Notes: generated by a model from the letters alone, not told the origin. DNA of 64,000 nucleotides from UBA7702 sp040776805 (GCA_040776805.1 JAXGZS010000001.1:1-64000); one strand, 5' to 3'. Positions 26,862 to 34,803 are shown, counted from the first letter of the stretch. Translations and numbers: made by a program.

Positions 26862-26970
26862 CAGTTACCAATACGGATGACGCCAACCAGTCCGGAGGTA
26901 ACGAGAAAAATTTTTCATTGTTTTCCCTTCCTCAGAAAAGGGCGGATGTGCAGACATCCGCCCTTTTCAG
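26862..26970 (+). ncRNA. Candidate small RNA 2 of a tandem pair
   Basis: About 108 nt. GTTACC (26864-26869) pairs with GGTAAC (26897-26902). Inside, CGGA/TCCG closes the loop with TGACGCCAAC (26878-26887). The segment 26911-26930 is identical over 20 nt to 26697-26716 of copy 1. The end is a 14-bp perfect stem (AAAAGGGCGGATGT and complement, 26936-26967). Compared with copy 1 the stems differ in sequence but are preserved, which argues for a conserved RNA structure. Between 26970 and yabP (27131) I see no further gene or clear signal. Confidence 0.55.
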
Positions 26971-27130
26971 TTTGTTCATCAATTAGAAAATCGCTTGTTG
27001 CGGTGTTTTTGGGAGAAGGTCAGTCCGTCTTCTTTTTCCCTGGGCCGCGGTTTACGGTTTCCGCGCATCTTCCTTTCCCTGCGGTTCTTTCGACAGGGTC
27101 TTATTCATATACTATAGGGGAGGTGGTCTC

Positions 27131-27409
27131 ATGGAAGAGACAGCGCATAGACTGACGCTGCAGGACCGCAGAGATCTGCTGCTCACCGGGGTGACCGCGG
27201 TGGACAGCAGCGAAAATAGAAAAATCGTGCTTAAAACAGTGCTGGGAGATATGCTCGTCGAAGGCAAGGACCTGCATATCCTTCATCTCGATTTGGCCAA
27301 GGGAGAAGCCGCCATCGGCGGCAAAGTCGATTCTCTGCTTTACGCCGATACCGCGCAAACAAAAAACAAAGGCCGGGTCAACCGCAATATTGGCAAGCTG
27401 TTTAAATGA
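27131..27409 (+). CDS. yabP: YabP-family sporulation protein
   Basis: This 92-residue protein matches YabP/YqfC in size and motifs (HRLTLQDRRDLLLTGVTAVDSS, then LGDMLVEGKDLHILHLDLAKGEAAIGGKVDSLLY). YabP is made in the mother cell and is needed for spore morphogenesis with YabQ, encoded next. GGGGAGGTG precedes the start. A CATATACT sequence 20-30 bp upstream recalls a sigma-E -10 element, but it is too close to the ribosome site to call. Confidence 0.88.
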   Translation: MEETAHRLTLQDRRDLLLTGVTAVDSSENRKIVLKTVLGDMLVEGKDLHILHLDLAKGEAAIGGKVDSLLYADTAQTKNKGRVNRNIGKLFK

Positions 27410-27413
27410 GGTG

Positions 27414-27947
27414 ATGGTTTTGATCGCGTTATTGTCTTTATTGGCCATGTTGTTTTGGGGTATGGCGCTCTGTTTCGGCTATCAGTGTTTTCTCCGCTGG
27501 ACGGAGGGTAAAACCTATGGTATCGTTGCTTCCATTTTGCTGTATGCCGTATGCGGCGTCCTTTGCTTTTTGCTGACCGCGCTGTTTCTCTACGTTGTCG
27601 ACCGCGGTCAGTGGGGAATTTACGGTTTCCTCGCCATGGTCGGCGGTTTCTTCCTTTATCACCAAAAGTTTTGGCGGCGGGGAGAACGGATTGTCAACGC
27701 GGTTTTCGGCACCGGGGCCTCCTTGGGAGAAGGTGTTTCCGCGGTTGGCGGCAAAGCCGGCGACGTCGCCGTATTTCCTTTCGGTAAAATTGTGGACAAG
27801 GGTGAAAAAATCATGGAAACGGCGGAAAAACAATGGGAGAAACGGAAATTAGAAAAAGCGGAAAAAGCGGCGGCCCGGGAAGAACCGATCCCGCAAGATA
27901 CAGCAGAACCGGAAGACGTTGCAGAAAGCGACACCGCAAAAGAGTGA
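27414..27947 (+). CDS. yabQ: YabQ-family spore membrane protein
   Basis: About 177 residues with four membrane segments in the first 90 (VLIALLSLLAMLFWGMALCFG, then VASILLYAVCGVLCFLLTALF, IYGFLAMVGGFFLYH), a FWRRGERIVN stretch typical of YabQ, and a Lys/Glu-rich tail. YabQ localises to the forespore membrane and is needed for cortex formation in Bacillus. The GAGGTG site abuts ATG 27414, so the TTG at 27420 may be the true start. The gene begins 4 bp after yabP. Confidence 0.85.
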   Translation: MVLIALLSLLAMLFWGMALCFGYQCFLRWTEGKTYGIVASILLYAVCGVLCFLLTALFLYVVDRGQWGIYGFLAMVGGFFLYHQKFWRRGERIVNAVFGTGASLGEGVSAVGGKAGDVAVFPFGKIVDKGEKIMETAEKQWEKRKLEKAEKAAAREEPIPQDTAEPEDVAESDTAKE

Positions 27948-28243
27948 TTTGGCTTTTGGCGCTCCTCGGTGTTTTGGTGGTTTTTGCTTTTTTTCGCCAG
28001 GGATATGCCCTTTACGCCATGGATCGGGACATTCAGCAGTGGACAGGGAGCCTTGATATGGCCATGACGGAGCGGGATACCCTCAACGCCCAAAAGGAAT
28101 TGCTCTATGACGCCGATTACATTGCGATTCTCGCCAGAGAAAAGCTGTTTTTCATTTATCCCGAAGAGCAGATATGGCTTTTCGCCACGGAAAACGAAAA
28201 GATATTATCTTCTGTGGAAACAAAAGGGATTATCGCGGAATGA
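27944..28243 (+). CDS. FtsB/DivIC-type septum formation initiator
   Basis: About 99 residues: one membrane segment at the N-terminus (WLLALLGVLVVFAFF), a short coiled coil, and the FtsB-type end (YIAILAREKLFFIYPEEQIWLF). It would join the FtsL/FtsB/FtsQ (DivIC) divisome complex. The GTG at 27944 overlaps the yabQ stop. An upstream in-frame ATG at 27833 would add a very basic 37-residue tail encoded inside yabQ; that tail would suit the topology but has no ribosome site. The yabP-yabQ-divIC order is common in spore formers. Confidence 0.85.
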   Translation: MIWLLALLGVLVVFAFFRQGYALYAMDRDIQQWTGSLDMAMTERDTLNAQKELLYDADYIAILAREKLFFIYPEEQIWLFATENEKILSSVETKGIIAE

Positions 28244-28272
28244 TTGACAGTGTTTTTCCGGTTCTGTATAAT
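28244..28272 (+). promoter_or_regulatory. Consensus sigma-A promoter of the Ppx/GppA gene
   Basis: TTGACA (28244-28249), exactly 17 bp, TATAAT (28267-28272), with TG upstream of the -10. It starts immediately after the stop codon of the divIC gene. Confidence 0.85.
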
Positions 28273-28306
28273 AAGAACTGTAAATAGAAAGCGGGAGGGA
28301 TTCACA

Positions 28307-29170
28307 ATGAAAGCGGCCATCGACATCGGCAGTAACAGCTTGCGCCTGCTCATAACGGAGGAAGTCGCCGGAAAAGTGAACGTTCTCCGCCAGGAAGTAA
28401 GGGAAACCCGGCTTGGTGAAGGTTTCCGGGAAGGGGAGTTGACCTCCGCTTCCATCGCCAGAACTTTGGACGTGTTGGCCCGGTGGAAACAGGAATTGCT
28501 TGCCATCGGTCTAAAACACCCGATGATTTTTGCCACCAGTGCGGTGAGAGACGCCGCCAATCAGGAGGAGTTTGTCCGCCTGATCAAAAACCGCACCGAC
28601 GAGGATTTGCGGATCCTCAGCGGTGAAGAGGAAGCCTGGTACTCCTTTACCGGCGCTGTGGGCGGTTTTGCCTTTGCCAAAGAGAACTGCCTTTTGATCG
28701 ACATCGGCGGAGGCAGTACCGAACTGGCCGGTTTTGAAAACGGCAAGCTCACCGCAATCAGTATGCCCTTCGGGGCTGTGCGCTGGAAAGTAATGGCCAA
28801 TCGCCGCTTTGATGTGAAGCGCGCCATGGCCACGCAAATCACCCTCCGCCATTTTGACCGAATTGATCATTTTATCGGCGTCGGCGGCACCGTCACCACC
28901 GCGGCGGCGGTTTTGGGCCGTGTCGCTGCCTACACCAGAGAAGCCGTTCACGGCCGTATCATCGACTATCAGACGCTGCAGGAGCTAAAAGGCTATCTTT
29001 CCGCCATGACCTTAGAAGAACGGAAGCAGGTTACGGGGATGCCGGAGGCGAGGGCCGATATCATCCTCTACGGTCTGGAAATTTTAGAGATCCTCTTTGA
29101 GCTTCTGCACATACCGCAACTGTACGTCAGCGATTGGGGTATCTTAGACGGTATTCTCGCGGATCAGTGA
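28307..29170 (+). CDS. Ppx/GppA-family exopolyphosphatase
   Basis: This 287-residue protein has the ASKHA-fold motifs of the family: MKAAIDIGSNSLRLLI at the start, ATSAVRDAANQEEF, LSGEEEAWYSFTGAVGG, LLIDIGGGSTELAGF and FIGVGGTVTTAAAV. It hydrolyses polyphosphate and/or pppGpp. It has only the two catalytic domains, without the C-terminal HD-like extension of E. coli Ppx. GGGAGGG precedes the ATG. Confidence 0.9.
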   Translation: MKAAIDIGSNSLRLLITEEVAGKVNVLRQEVRETRLGEGFREGELTSASIARTLDVLARWKQELLAIGLKHPMIFATSAVRDAANQEEFVRLIKNRTDEDLRILSGEEEAWYSFTGAVGGFAFAKENCLLIDIGGGSTELAGFENGKLTAISMPFGAVRWKVMANRRFDVKRAMATQITLRHFDRIDHFIGVGGTVTTAAAVLGRVAAYTREAVHGRIIDYQTLQELKGYLSAMTLEERKQVTGMPEARADIILYGLEILEILFELLHIPQLYVSDWGILDGILADQ

Positions 29171-29253
29171 AACGATCAAGTATGAGAATGGTTGCTTGGC
29201 GTCATCCTTGTTGCGCGGGCTCTTTTATAAAAGTCATTCATTTGCTCTACATA

Positions 29254-29297
29254 AAGATTTTCTCCCCGGATCAAGCAGAGGGAGAAAATCTTTTTTG
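29254..29297 (+). terminator. Terminator of the Ppx/GppA gene
   Basis: AAGATTTTCTCCC pairs with GGGAGAAAATCTT (29280-29292) and is followed by TTTT. Confidence 0.8.
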
Positions 29298-29367
29298 ATG
29301 AAATACGTCGGTAAAAACGCCATAACCCGTAAAGCTGTATTTTCCCGTCTTACGATGGGGGTAGGAC

Positions 29368-30384
29368 TTATTCCGTACCGCTTTGCCGCTTTGATCTTCC
29401 CGCAACGGCGACGGCAACGGCGACGGTGGCCCCAACCATGGGGTTGTTGCCCATACCGAGGAAACCCATCATCTCCACATGAGCCGGTACGGAGCTGGAA
29501 CCGGCAAACTGGGCGTTTGAGTGCATTCTGCCCATGGTATCCGTCATGCCGTAGGAGGCCGGGCCCGCCGCCATATTATCCGGATGCAGCGTCCTGCCGG
29601 TACCTCCCCCGGAGGCCACGGAAAAATAGGTTTTTCCCTGTTCGATACATTCTTTTTTATAGGTTCCGGCGACGGGATGTTGAAACCTTGTGGGGTTGGT
29701 GGAATTGCCGGTAATGGAGACGTCGACTTTCTCCAGATCCATGATGGCGACGCCTTCCCGGACATCGTCGGCACCGTAACAGCGTACTTGGGCGCGTTCT
29801 CCTGTGGCATAAGGGGTTTCCCGTACCACTTTGATCAAACCGGTCCTATAATCAAACCGGGTCTGTACATAGGTAAAACCGTTGATCCGGGAAATGATCT
29901 GGGCGGCGTCCTTGCCCAGGCCGTTGAGGATCACACGCAGGGGCTCCTTTCGTGCCTTGTTGGCATTGTTCACAATGCCGATGGCCCCTTCGGCAGCGGC
30001 AAAGCTTTCATGGCCGGCAAGAAAGGCAAAGCACTTCGTTTCTTCCCGTAGCAGCATTGCCCCCAGGTTACCGTGGCCTAAGCCGACGTTACGGTCGTCG
30101 GCGACACTGCCGGGAATGCAGAAGCTTTGAAGCCCCACACCGATGGCTTCCGCGGCGTCCGCCGCGGAGGAAACTTCCTTTTTCAAGGCAATCGCCGCTC
30201 CCACCGTATAGGCCCAGCCCGCGTCATCAAAAGCGATGGGCTGAATGGATTTTACAATTTGAAAAGGATCGATATTGTGTTCAGCGCAAAGCGCTTTTGC
30301 TTCTGTTAAGGAGGAAATGCCGTAACTGGCCAGTACCTCGTCGATTTTAGCCATACGGCGTTCATAACTTTCAAAAATTGCCAT
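29368..30384 (-). CDS. GGGtGRT-family protein
   Basis: This 338-residue soluble protein contains the family's name-giving motif (SGGGTGRTLHPDN) and conserved glycine/asparagine-rich segments (GSVADDRNVGLGHGNLGAMLL, SITGNSTNPTRFQHP, NPMVGATVAVAVAVAG). The biochemical role is unknown. The gene is nearly always next to a NifU-like scaffold gene, as here (12 bp downstream of it), so a role in metal-cluster or related metabolism is inferred from context. AAGGAGG precedes the start. Confidence 0.88.
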   Translation of the reverse strand: MAIFESYERRMAKIDEVLASYGISSLTEAKALCAEHNIDPFQIVKSIQPIAFDDAGWAYTVGAAIALKKEVSSAADAAEAIGVGLQSFCIPGSVADDRNVGLGHGNLGAMLLREETKCFAFLAGHESFAAAEGAIGIVNNANKARKEPLRVILNGLGKDAAQIISRINGFTYVQTRFDYRTGLIKVVRETPYATGERAQVRCYGADDVREGVAIMDLEKVDVSITGNSTNPTRFQHPVAGTYKKECIEQGKTYFSVASGGGTGRTLHPDNMAAGPASYGMTDTMGRMHSNAQFAGSSSVPAHVEMMGFLGMGNNPMVGATVAVAVAVAGRSKRQSGTE

Positions 30385-30396
30385 TGTGCTACCTCC

Positions 30397-31092
30397 TTAA
30401 TCCTGTCGCGGATCGATGTATTTTGCCGCTTGTGAGAATTGTCCGTAAGTGCCTTTTGCTTTTTCCAAGGCACCCTTTGGATCTTCGCCTTTTTTGACGA
30501 AATCCATCATTTTGCCAAGGCTGATAAATTCATAACCGATGATCTCACCCTTTTCATTCAAGGCGATGCGGTTGATATAGCCTTCGGTCAGCTCAAGATA
30601 GCGAGCGCCCTTCGCCTTGGTGCCATAGGTTGTCCCGATTTGGCTGCGCATTCCCTTTCCCAGATCCTCAAGGCTGGCGCCGACGGGCAACCCTCCCTCG
30701 GAAAAAGCTGTTTGGCTGCGTCCGTAAGCGATTTGTAAAAACAGTTCGCGCATCGCAACATTGATGGCGTCGCAGACAAGATCGGTATTGAGGGCCTCCA
30801 AAACCGTTTTCCCCGGCAAAATCTCGGCGGCCATGGCGGCGGAATGCGTCATCCCTGAACAGCCCAAAGTCTCGATTAACGCTTCTTCAATGATGCCATC
30901 TTTGATATTGAGCGTTAGTTTGCAGGCGCCTTGCTGCGGCGCGCACCAGCCGATGCCGTGGGTCAACCCGGAAATATCCTTGATCTCTTTTACCTGCACC
31001 CATGTTCCCTCTTCCGGAATGGGAGCCGGACCGTGGTTTGCACCCTTTGCCACCGGGCACATATGCTCTACTTTTGTTGAATAAATCATCAT
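30397..31092 (-). CDS. NifU/IscU-like iron-sulfur scaffold protein
   Basis: This 231-residue protein has an IscU-like domain with cysteines at GWCAPQQGACKL and TLGCSGMTHSAAMAAEIL. It is longer than classical IscU and belongs to the group paired with GGGtGRT proteins. It should bind a transient Fe-S cluster. No cysteine desulfurase is nearby. AAGGAGC lies before a double ATG. The two-gene unit is preceded by a structured leader. Confidence 0.85.
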   Translation of the reverse strand: MMIYSTKVEHMCPVAKGANHGPAPIPEEGTWVQVKEIKDISGLTHGIGWCAPQQGACKLTLNIKDGIIEEALIETLGCSGMTHSAAMAAEILPGKTVLEALNTDLVCDAINVAMRELFLQIAYGRSQTAFSEGGLPVGASLEDLGKGMRSQIGTTYGTKAKGARYLELTEGYINRIALNEKGEIIGYEFISLGKMMDFVKKGEDPKGALEKAKGTYGQFSQAAKYIDPRQD

Positions 31093-31200
31093 TTTGCTCC
31101 TTACAAAAATAAAAAAAGCCGATACCTCTACTGTTACGTAGAAGTCATCAGCGAAAAGCGTTTCGGCCGCAGCCTTGGGAAAACCTCATTCCCAAAATTT
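31093..31200 (-). promoter_or_regulatory. Structured leader with terminator before the NifU/GGGtGRT unit
   Basis: Read on the minus strand, the leader has a first hairpin (TTGGGAA...TTTCCCAA), a GC-rich segment (GGCTGCGGCC), and a large hairpin closed by GCCGA...TCGGC with an inner 7-bp stem (CTTCTAC/GTAGAGG), followed by seven T. The T-run ends about 20 nt before the start codon, so termination here would switch off the downstream genes. This is the layout of a riboswitch or attenuator, but it does not match any class I know. Confidence 0.5.
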
Positions 31201-31313
31201 ATGATATTTTATATTGATATGATAACAAAATCTTGTGTATTTTTCAAGTTTAATCTTTTAGAGATTCTTTTCACCGGTAAAGCAAAGAAGTCAAGCTTTG
31301 ATATACGTTGTTG

Positions 31314-31355
31314 ACAGCCTAAGGCCCGCGTAAAAATACGCGGGCCTTAGGCTGT
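31314..31355. repeat. Perfect 19-bp inverted repeat at a gene end
   Basis: ACAGCCTAAGGCCCGCGTA, AAAA, then the exact complement. It lies downstream of the LysM gene (leftward) and upstream of nothing read rightward, so it is probably a terminator even though no strong T-tail follows on the minus strand. It is similar in size to the palindromes duplicated around the two mobile elements. Confidence 0.6.
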
Positions 31356-31381
31356 TGTGGAAACGGTGCGGTTGCGGGGGC

Positions 31382-32239
31382 TCAAGGGATGCGGATTAAG
31401 CGCCCCGATTTTACATGGCTGTCTTCCAAGGCGTTATATTCTTTGAGTCTCGCCACGGTGGCGGAGAATTTTTCAGCGATCTTTTCCAGTTGGTCGCCGT
31501 CTTGAATGCGGTAGTAACGGAGACAATAAGCGGAATAGGGGCAGCATTTGACCGGCTCTTCCTGAGCTTCCTCCTGCTTTGCCGGTTCCGCGCTTTTGGC
31601 TTCTTCGCGTTTTGGCGGCGCTTCGTCTTTTTCCGCTGTATTTGCATGTTCGGTGGCTGCCGCTTCCTGCTGGAAGGTTTTTATTTTTTCCCGCCAGGTA
31701 TGGTCGATATCTTTTAATTTTTCCTCAAGTTCCGTTTCCTCTGCCTGGAGCCGCTGCTTTTTAGGGGCTGTATCGGCGGTTTCCGCCGCCACGGCGGTAT
31801 TTTTGCCGCTTTGTTTGGCCTTCTGTTGACAGGGGCAGGCCGCGCTTTCTTTCGCCGTGGCTTTTAGATACTCCTCTTCGCTTTCCGGCTGGCCGTACCA
31901 GCGGATATCAAAGGCCAAGCGGAAGGTGCTGTCGGAGAGGGCTTCCCCTTTGATGGATACCACCTGGGGTTCGATCAGGGGCGGCGAGGCGGTGCGCAGG
32001 GTGTCGCCGTCAATGGTTTCGGCAAAATATTCCGCGCCCTCCCAGAGGCATTCGCCGCCGTCGGCGCCTTCTTCTTCGAAAAAACCGCGCCAAAGGAGAT
32101 CCCCTTCGATGCGGACACCGGTTTCTGCCTGTTCCACGTCTTTAATGATGATGCTGCCTGTCAATTTTGTCAATGTCTCCATCGACGGCAGCGTCGAGGG
32201 GATCTCGACATTGCGTATGAGTGTTGAGCGATAATCCAT
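31382..32239 (-). CDS. LysM-domain spore morphogenetic protein (SipL/SpoVID-like)
   Basis: About 285 residues. The N-terminal half has the beta-rich pattern of DUF3794/SPOCS domains (GSIIIKDVEQAETGVRIEGDLLWRGFF, LAFDIRWYG). A Lys/Glu/Ala-rich linker (about 150-235) follows, then a C-terminal LysM domain (YRIQDGDQLEKIAEKFSATVARLKEYNAL). SpoVID and SipL share this layout and tether the spore coat to the forespore surface. GGAGGAA supports the ATG at 32239. It lies downstream of a glycosyltransferase and a CotS-like kinase, which fits a spore-surface operon. Confidence 0.75.
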   Translation of the reverse strand: MDYRSTLIRNVEIPSTLPSMETLTKLTGSIIIKDVEQAETGVRIEGDLLWRGFFEEEGADGGECLWEGAEYFAETIDGDTLRTASPPLIEPQVVSIKGEALSDSTFRLAFDIRWYGQPESEEEYLKATAKESAACPCQQKAKQSGKNTAVAAETADTAPKKQRLQAEETELEEKLKDIDHTWREKIKTFQQEAAATEHANTAEKDEAPPKREEAKSAEPAKQEEAQEEPVKCCPYSAYCLRYYRIQDGDQLEKIAEKFSATVARLKEYNALEDSHVKSGRLIRIP

Positions 32240-32307
32240 GATGTTCCTCCTTTGAGCGGATAGGCCCGTTGTTTTATATATATGCCAGAGAGGAAAAGAA
32301 CAGAACG

Positions 32308-33408
32308 TTACCGACAAATGTTCTCATAGAGGGCTAAGGTTTGCTGTGCCGTTTTCGTATAGGAAAAGGCGCGGCTGCGTTCGTAAGCCCGGCGTGCCAT
32401 GGTTTCCCGGAGATGATCGTCGGCGGTGAGGCTGTATAAATGCAGGGCCAACCCGGCGGTATTGCCGGGATCGGCGTAGAGGGCGCCGTCGGCCATCACT
32501 TCTTTTAAGGAAGCTCGGTTGGAGGCGATCACTGCCGTTTGGCAGGCGGCGGCTTCCAAGGGGGGTAAGCCGAAGCCTTCGTAAAAGGAGGGATAGATCA
32601 GTGCTCGACATTGGTTATAAAAGAAAGGCAGGTCGTGATCGGGAACGTAATCGGGGAAACGGAGAAACGCCGTAATCGACAATGTTTCGGCAAGCTCCTC
32701 CAGTTTTTTACGGCGGCTGCCCTCCTTGCCGATAATCACCAAAGGGCAAACATAGGGGAAATCCCGGCAGATGGAAGCATAGGCCTTGATCAGGCCGGCG
32801 ACGTTCTTGCGCTCGTTGAAGCCGCCGACGTAGAGAAAGAAGGGGGCGCGCAGGTGATAACGGGATGAAAGATAATCCGCGGTGAGTTTTGGCGGCAGCG
32901 GTTGGCAATTGCTCTTTGGCGCTTCGGCGATGACGTGAATGTTCTCTTCCTTCACATCGGTAAAACGGAGGATATCGTTTTTACTGTTTTCCGAAACAGT
33001 GATCACCGCATCGGCCGCTTCGGCGCTTTGCCGGGTATTTGCCAAAAACAGCTCCTTATAAGGGGAGCCGCAGTATTCCGGCAGGATGCAGGGGATCATG
33101 TCGTGGATTGTGACGATTTTTTTATTTCCCGCTTCTTTCATGCCAATGCCGTTGTGGAGGTGATGGTATAAGTCGAAATCACCGCTGATTTCCACCTTAT
33201 TTTTCGCGGCCCGCTGCCAGAAGGAACAAACCGTTTTCTGTGTCGATTGGTCGATCTTAGCGGCAGAAAAAACGTGTTTTCCCGTAAATAAAAACAGCTC
33301 GTGGTTGTTTTTGATTTCTGTCAGCCCCCGCACAAGTTCCGTGGCATAGGCTCCGATACCGGTGCTGTGATAGAAAAAAGACGCCGACGCGTCGATGAGT
33401 ATCTTCAT
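32308..33408 (-). CDS. Family 4 glycosyltransferase
   Basis: This 366-residue GT-B enzyme has an N-terminal acceptor domain beginning MKILIDASASFFYHSTGIG and a C-terminal nucleotide-sugar domain with FLYVGGFNERKNV and the EGFGLPPLEAAACQ motif (E-x7-E type). No membrane segment is seen. Its start overlaps the stop of the CotS-like gene (ATGA), so it is coupled to it; similar GT/CotS pairs occur in spore-coat loci. Confidence 0.85.
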   Translation of the reverse strand: MKILIDASASFFYHSTGIGAYATELVRGLTEIKNNHELFLFTGKHVFSAAKIDQSTQKTVCSFWQRAAKNKVEISGDFDLYHHLHNGIGMKEAGNKKIVTIHDMIPCILPEYCGSPYKELFLANTRQSAEAADAVITVSENSKNDILRFTDVKEENIHVIAEAPKSNCQPLPPKLTADYLSSRYHLRAPFFLYVGGFNERKNVAGLIKAYASICRDFPYVCPLVIIGKEGSRRKKLEELAETLSITAFLRFPDYVPDHDLPFFYNQCRALIYPSFYEGFGLPPLEAAACQTAVIASNRASLKEVMADGALYADPGNTAGLALHLYSLTADDHLRETMARRAYERSRAFSYTKTAQQTLALYENICR

Positions 33409-34418
33409 GATTCCTCCGCAAAGTATTGATTTAAGGCAAGCAAAGCTTTTTCCCGCCGCTCTGCCTCTCCGGTGAGGCGCGGCAGTTTTTTCGCGATTCT
33501 TGTCGAGTCGTCTTTTTCCCTATAGCGGGCAAAGGCCGCATGTCGAAAATCGTAAGGGTATTTGATCAGCAGTTTAATGAAACGGATCTCCTCCCGCTCC
33601 AACGGAAAAGCGCCATGATAAACAGCGAAGGCCTTTTGGGCGAGATGGGTGTCCCAGTGATTTGTTTTTAGGATCTTTAGCAACAGGGCGGCGACGTCAT
33701 GGGCCCTGAGGTCGGCGATGGCGTAGTCGAAATCGAAGACAAAGACGTCCTTTTGCTTATGTAGCTCATTAATGAAAAAATTATGATGGGCCGGGTCGTG
33801 ATGACAGAAACCGCCGCTTTTTTCCTTTTTTTCGGATAGGGCGGGATAAAAAGGGGTCAATTCCACGACGGCCTCTTCCGCTTGGCGAATATAAAACTCG
33901 CAATAGGAGAGAAAGGCCTTGTCGAAATCATCCTTCTCCGCTTTTTTGGCCACTGTGGTGGCAAAGCCTTCTAAATCTTCCTTTCCGCTGCGGAGGGTGG
34001 CGATCATTTTTCCCCATTTGAGCCGCTCCGCGAAGTGATGCTTGGGGAAAAATCCCGCCGCGGCTCGGTGCAGGTCGCTGAGGCAGGCGGCGACGGCGGT
34101 CACGTCGTCCTCTGTTTGAAAGGAAGGAGTGCGACCGTAAAGTTCTTTGGTCAGCAGGGTGAAGTCCCTGCCGTAAGCGCCGCAGGGCGCGTTTTCTTTG
34201 GTGGGAACAATTTCGTTATAGCGGTGAAAACCCTTTTGGCCGAGATAGGTCATGGCGTCGGTGATAAAACCCGTTTCTTCCTTAGGGTAGGGCAGCAATT
34301 TTAAAATAAAAATCCCCTCGTCAGCAATGATCCGCCAGACTTTTTGCGGTTTCAGTGACACAATGCCGTTGATGTGAATAGAATATAGCAAGGATATTGC
34401 CGTTACGAACTCTTCCAT
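33405..34418 (-). CDS. CotS-family spore coat kinase-like protein
   Basis: This 337-residue protein has the aminoglycoside-phosphotransferase fold of CotS/YutH/YsxE: an N-lobe with FILKLLPYP, then the catalytic loop FCHHDPAHHNFFI and the metal-binding VFDFDYAIADLRAHDVA. CotS-type proteins sit in the spore coat. The ATG at 34418 has GAGGTG at 8 bp; the GTG at 34433 overlaps that site and is rejected. First gene of the three-gene minus-strand unit. Confidence 0.8.
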   Translation of the reverse strand: MEEFVTAISLLYSIHINGIVSLKPQKVWRIIADEGIFILKLLPYPKEETGFITDAMTYLGQKGFHRYNEIVPTKENAPCGAYGRDFTLLTKELYGRTPSFQTEDDVTAVAACLSDLHRAAAGFFPKHHFAERLKWGKMIATLRSGKEDLEGFATTVAKKAEKDDFDKAFLSYCEFYIRQAEEAVVELTPFYPALSEKKEKSGGFCHHDPAHHNFFINELHKQKDVFVFDFDYAIADLRAHDVAALLLKILKTNHWDTHLAQKAFAVYHGAFPLEREEIRFIKLLIKYPYDFRHAAFARYREKDDSTRIAKKLPRLTGEAERREKALLALNQYFAEES

Positions 34419-34530
34419 GTCAGAGCACCTCACGGTATTTTTTATGCGTGGTGTGGCGGCAGTATGTCATAAGTCCTTAGTCATAAATGTTCCATTTTTA
34501 CATAAATAAAGAAATAAAGGAGGAAAAAAG

Positions 34531-34749
34531 ATGCAGGATTTTGACAACAACTGCCCTTATACCGAGGAAGAAGCCGCGCATATGCTCCGTGACGTCACCG
34601 AGGCGTACTATTTTGCCGTCTCTGCCGCGGAAAAGTTTAACGCGCTGACCGCAGCTCATAAACATCAGCTGGAAAAGGCCATCGACCGTGCCGCCGACCT
34701 CGGTAAAGTCGTGGATACTCTGGGAAAAATCGTGAAAGATGAGCTATAA
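34531..34749 (+). CDS. Small acidic helical protein, unknown
   Basis: This 72-residue protein (starting MQDFDNNCPYTEEEAAHML) has no membrane segment and reads as two or three amphipathic helices. The AAAGGAGG ribosome site is close to ideal and a terminator follows directly, so it is very probably a real monocistronic gene. It lies beside the spore-coat-like unit; sporulation expression is possible but not shown. Confidence 0.65.
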   Translation: MQDFDNNCPYTEEEAAHMLRDVTEAYYFAVSAAEKFNALTAAHKHQLEKAIDRAADLGKVVDTLGKIVKDEL

Positions 34750-34768
34750 AGCTACGGTGTTGCGCGGA

Positions 34769-34803
34769 GAAAATCACAGATACGTTCTGTGATTTTCTTT
34801 TAC
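34769..34803 (+). terminator. Terminator of the small acidic protein gene
   Basis: GAAAATCACAGA (34769-34780) pairs with TCTGTGATTTTC (34786-34797), followed by TTTT. Confidence 0.8.

Noticed and set aside
29196..29714. 172-codon plus-strand open frame over the end of the GGGtGRT gene
   Set aside because: It begins before the gppA terminator and then runs antisense to a well-conserved gene; the Arg/Pro-rich product is typical of a shadow frame.
31135..31185. Hammerhead-like pieces (CTGATGA and GAAAC) in the NifU leader
   Set aside because: The conserved boxes are in the wrong order for a three-stem hammerhead and only one stem joins them.
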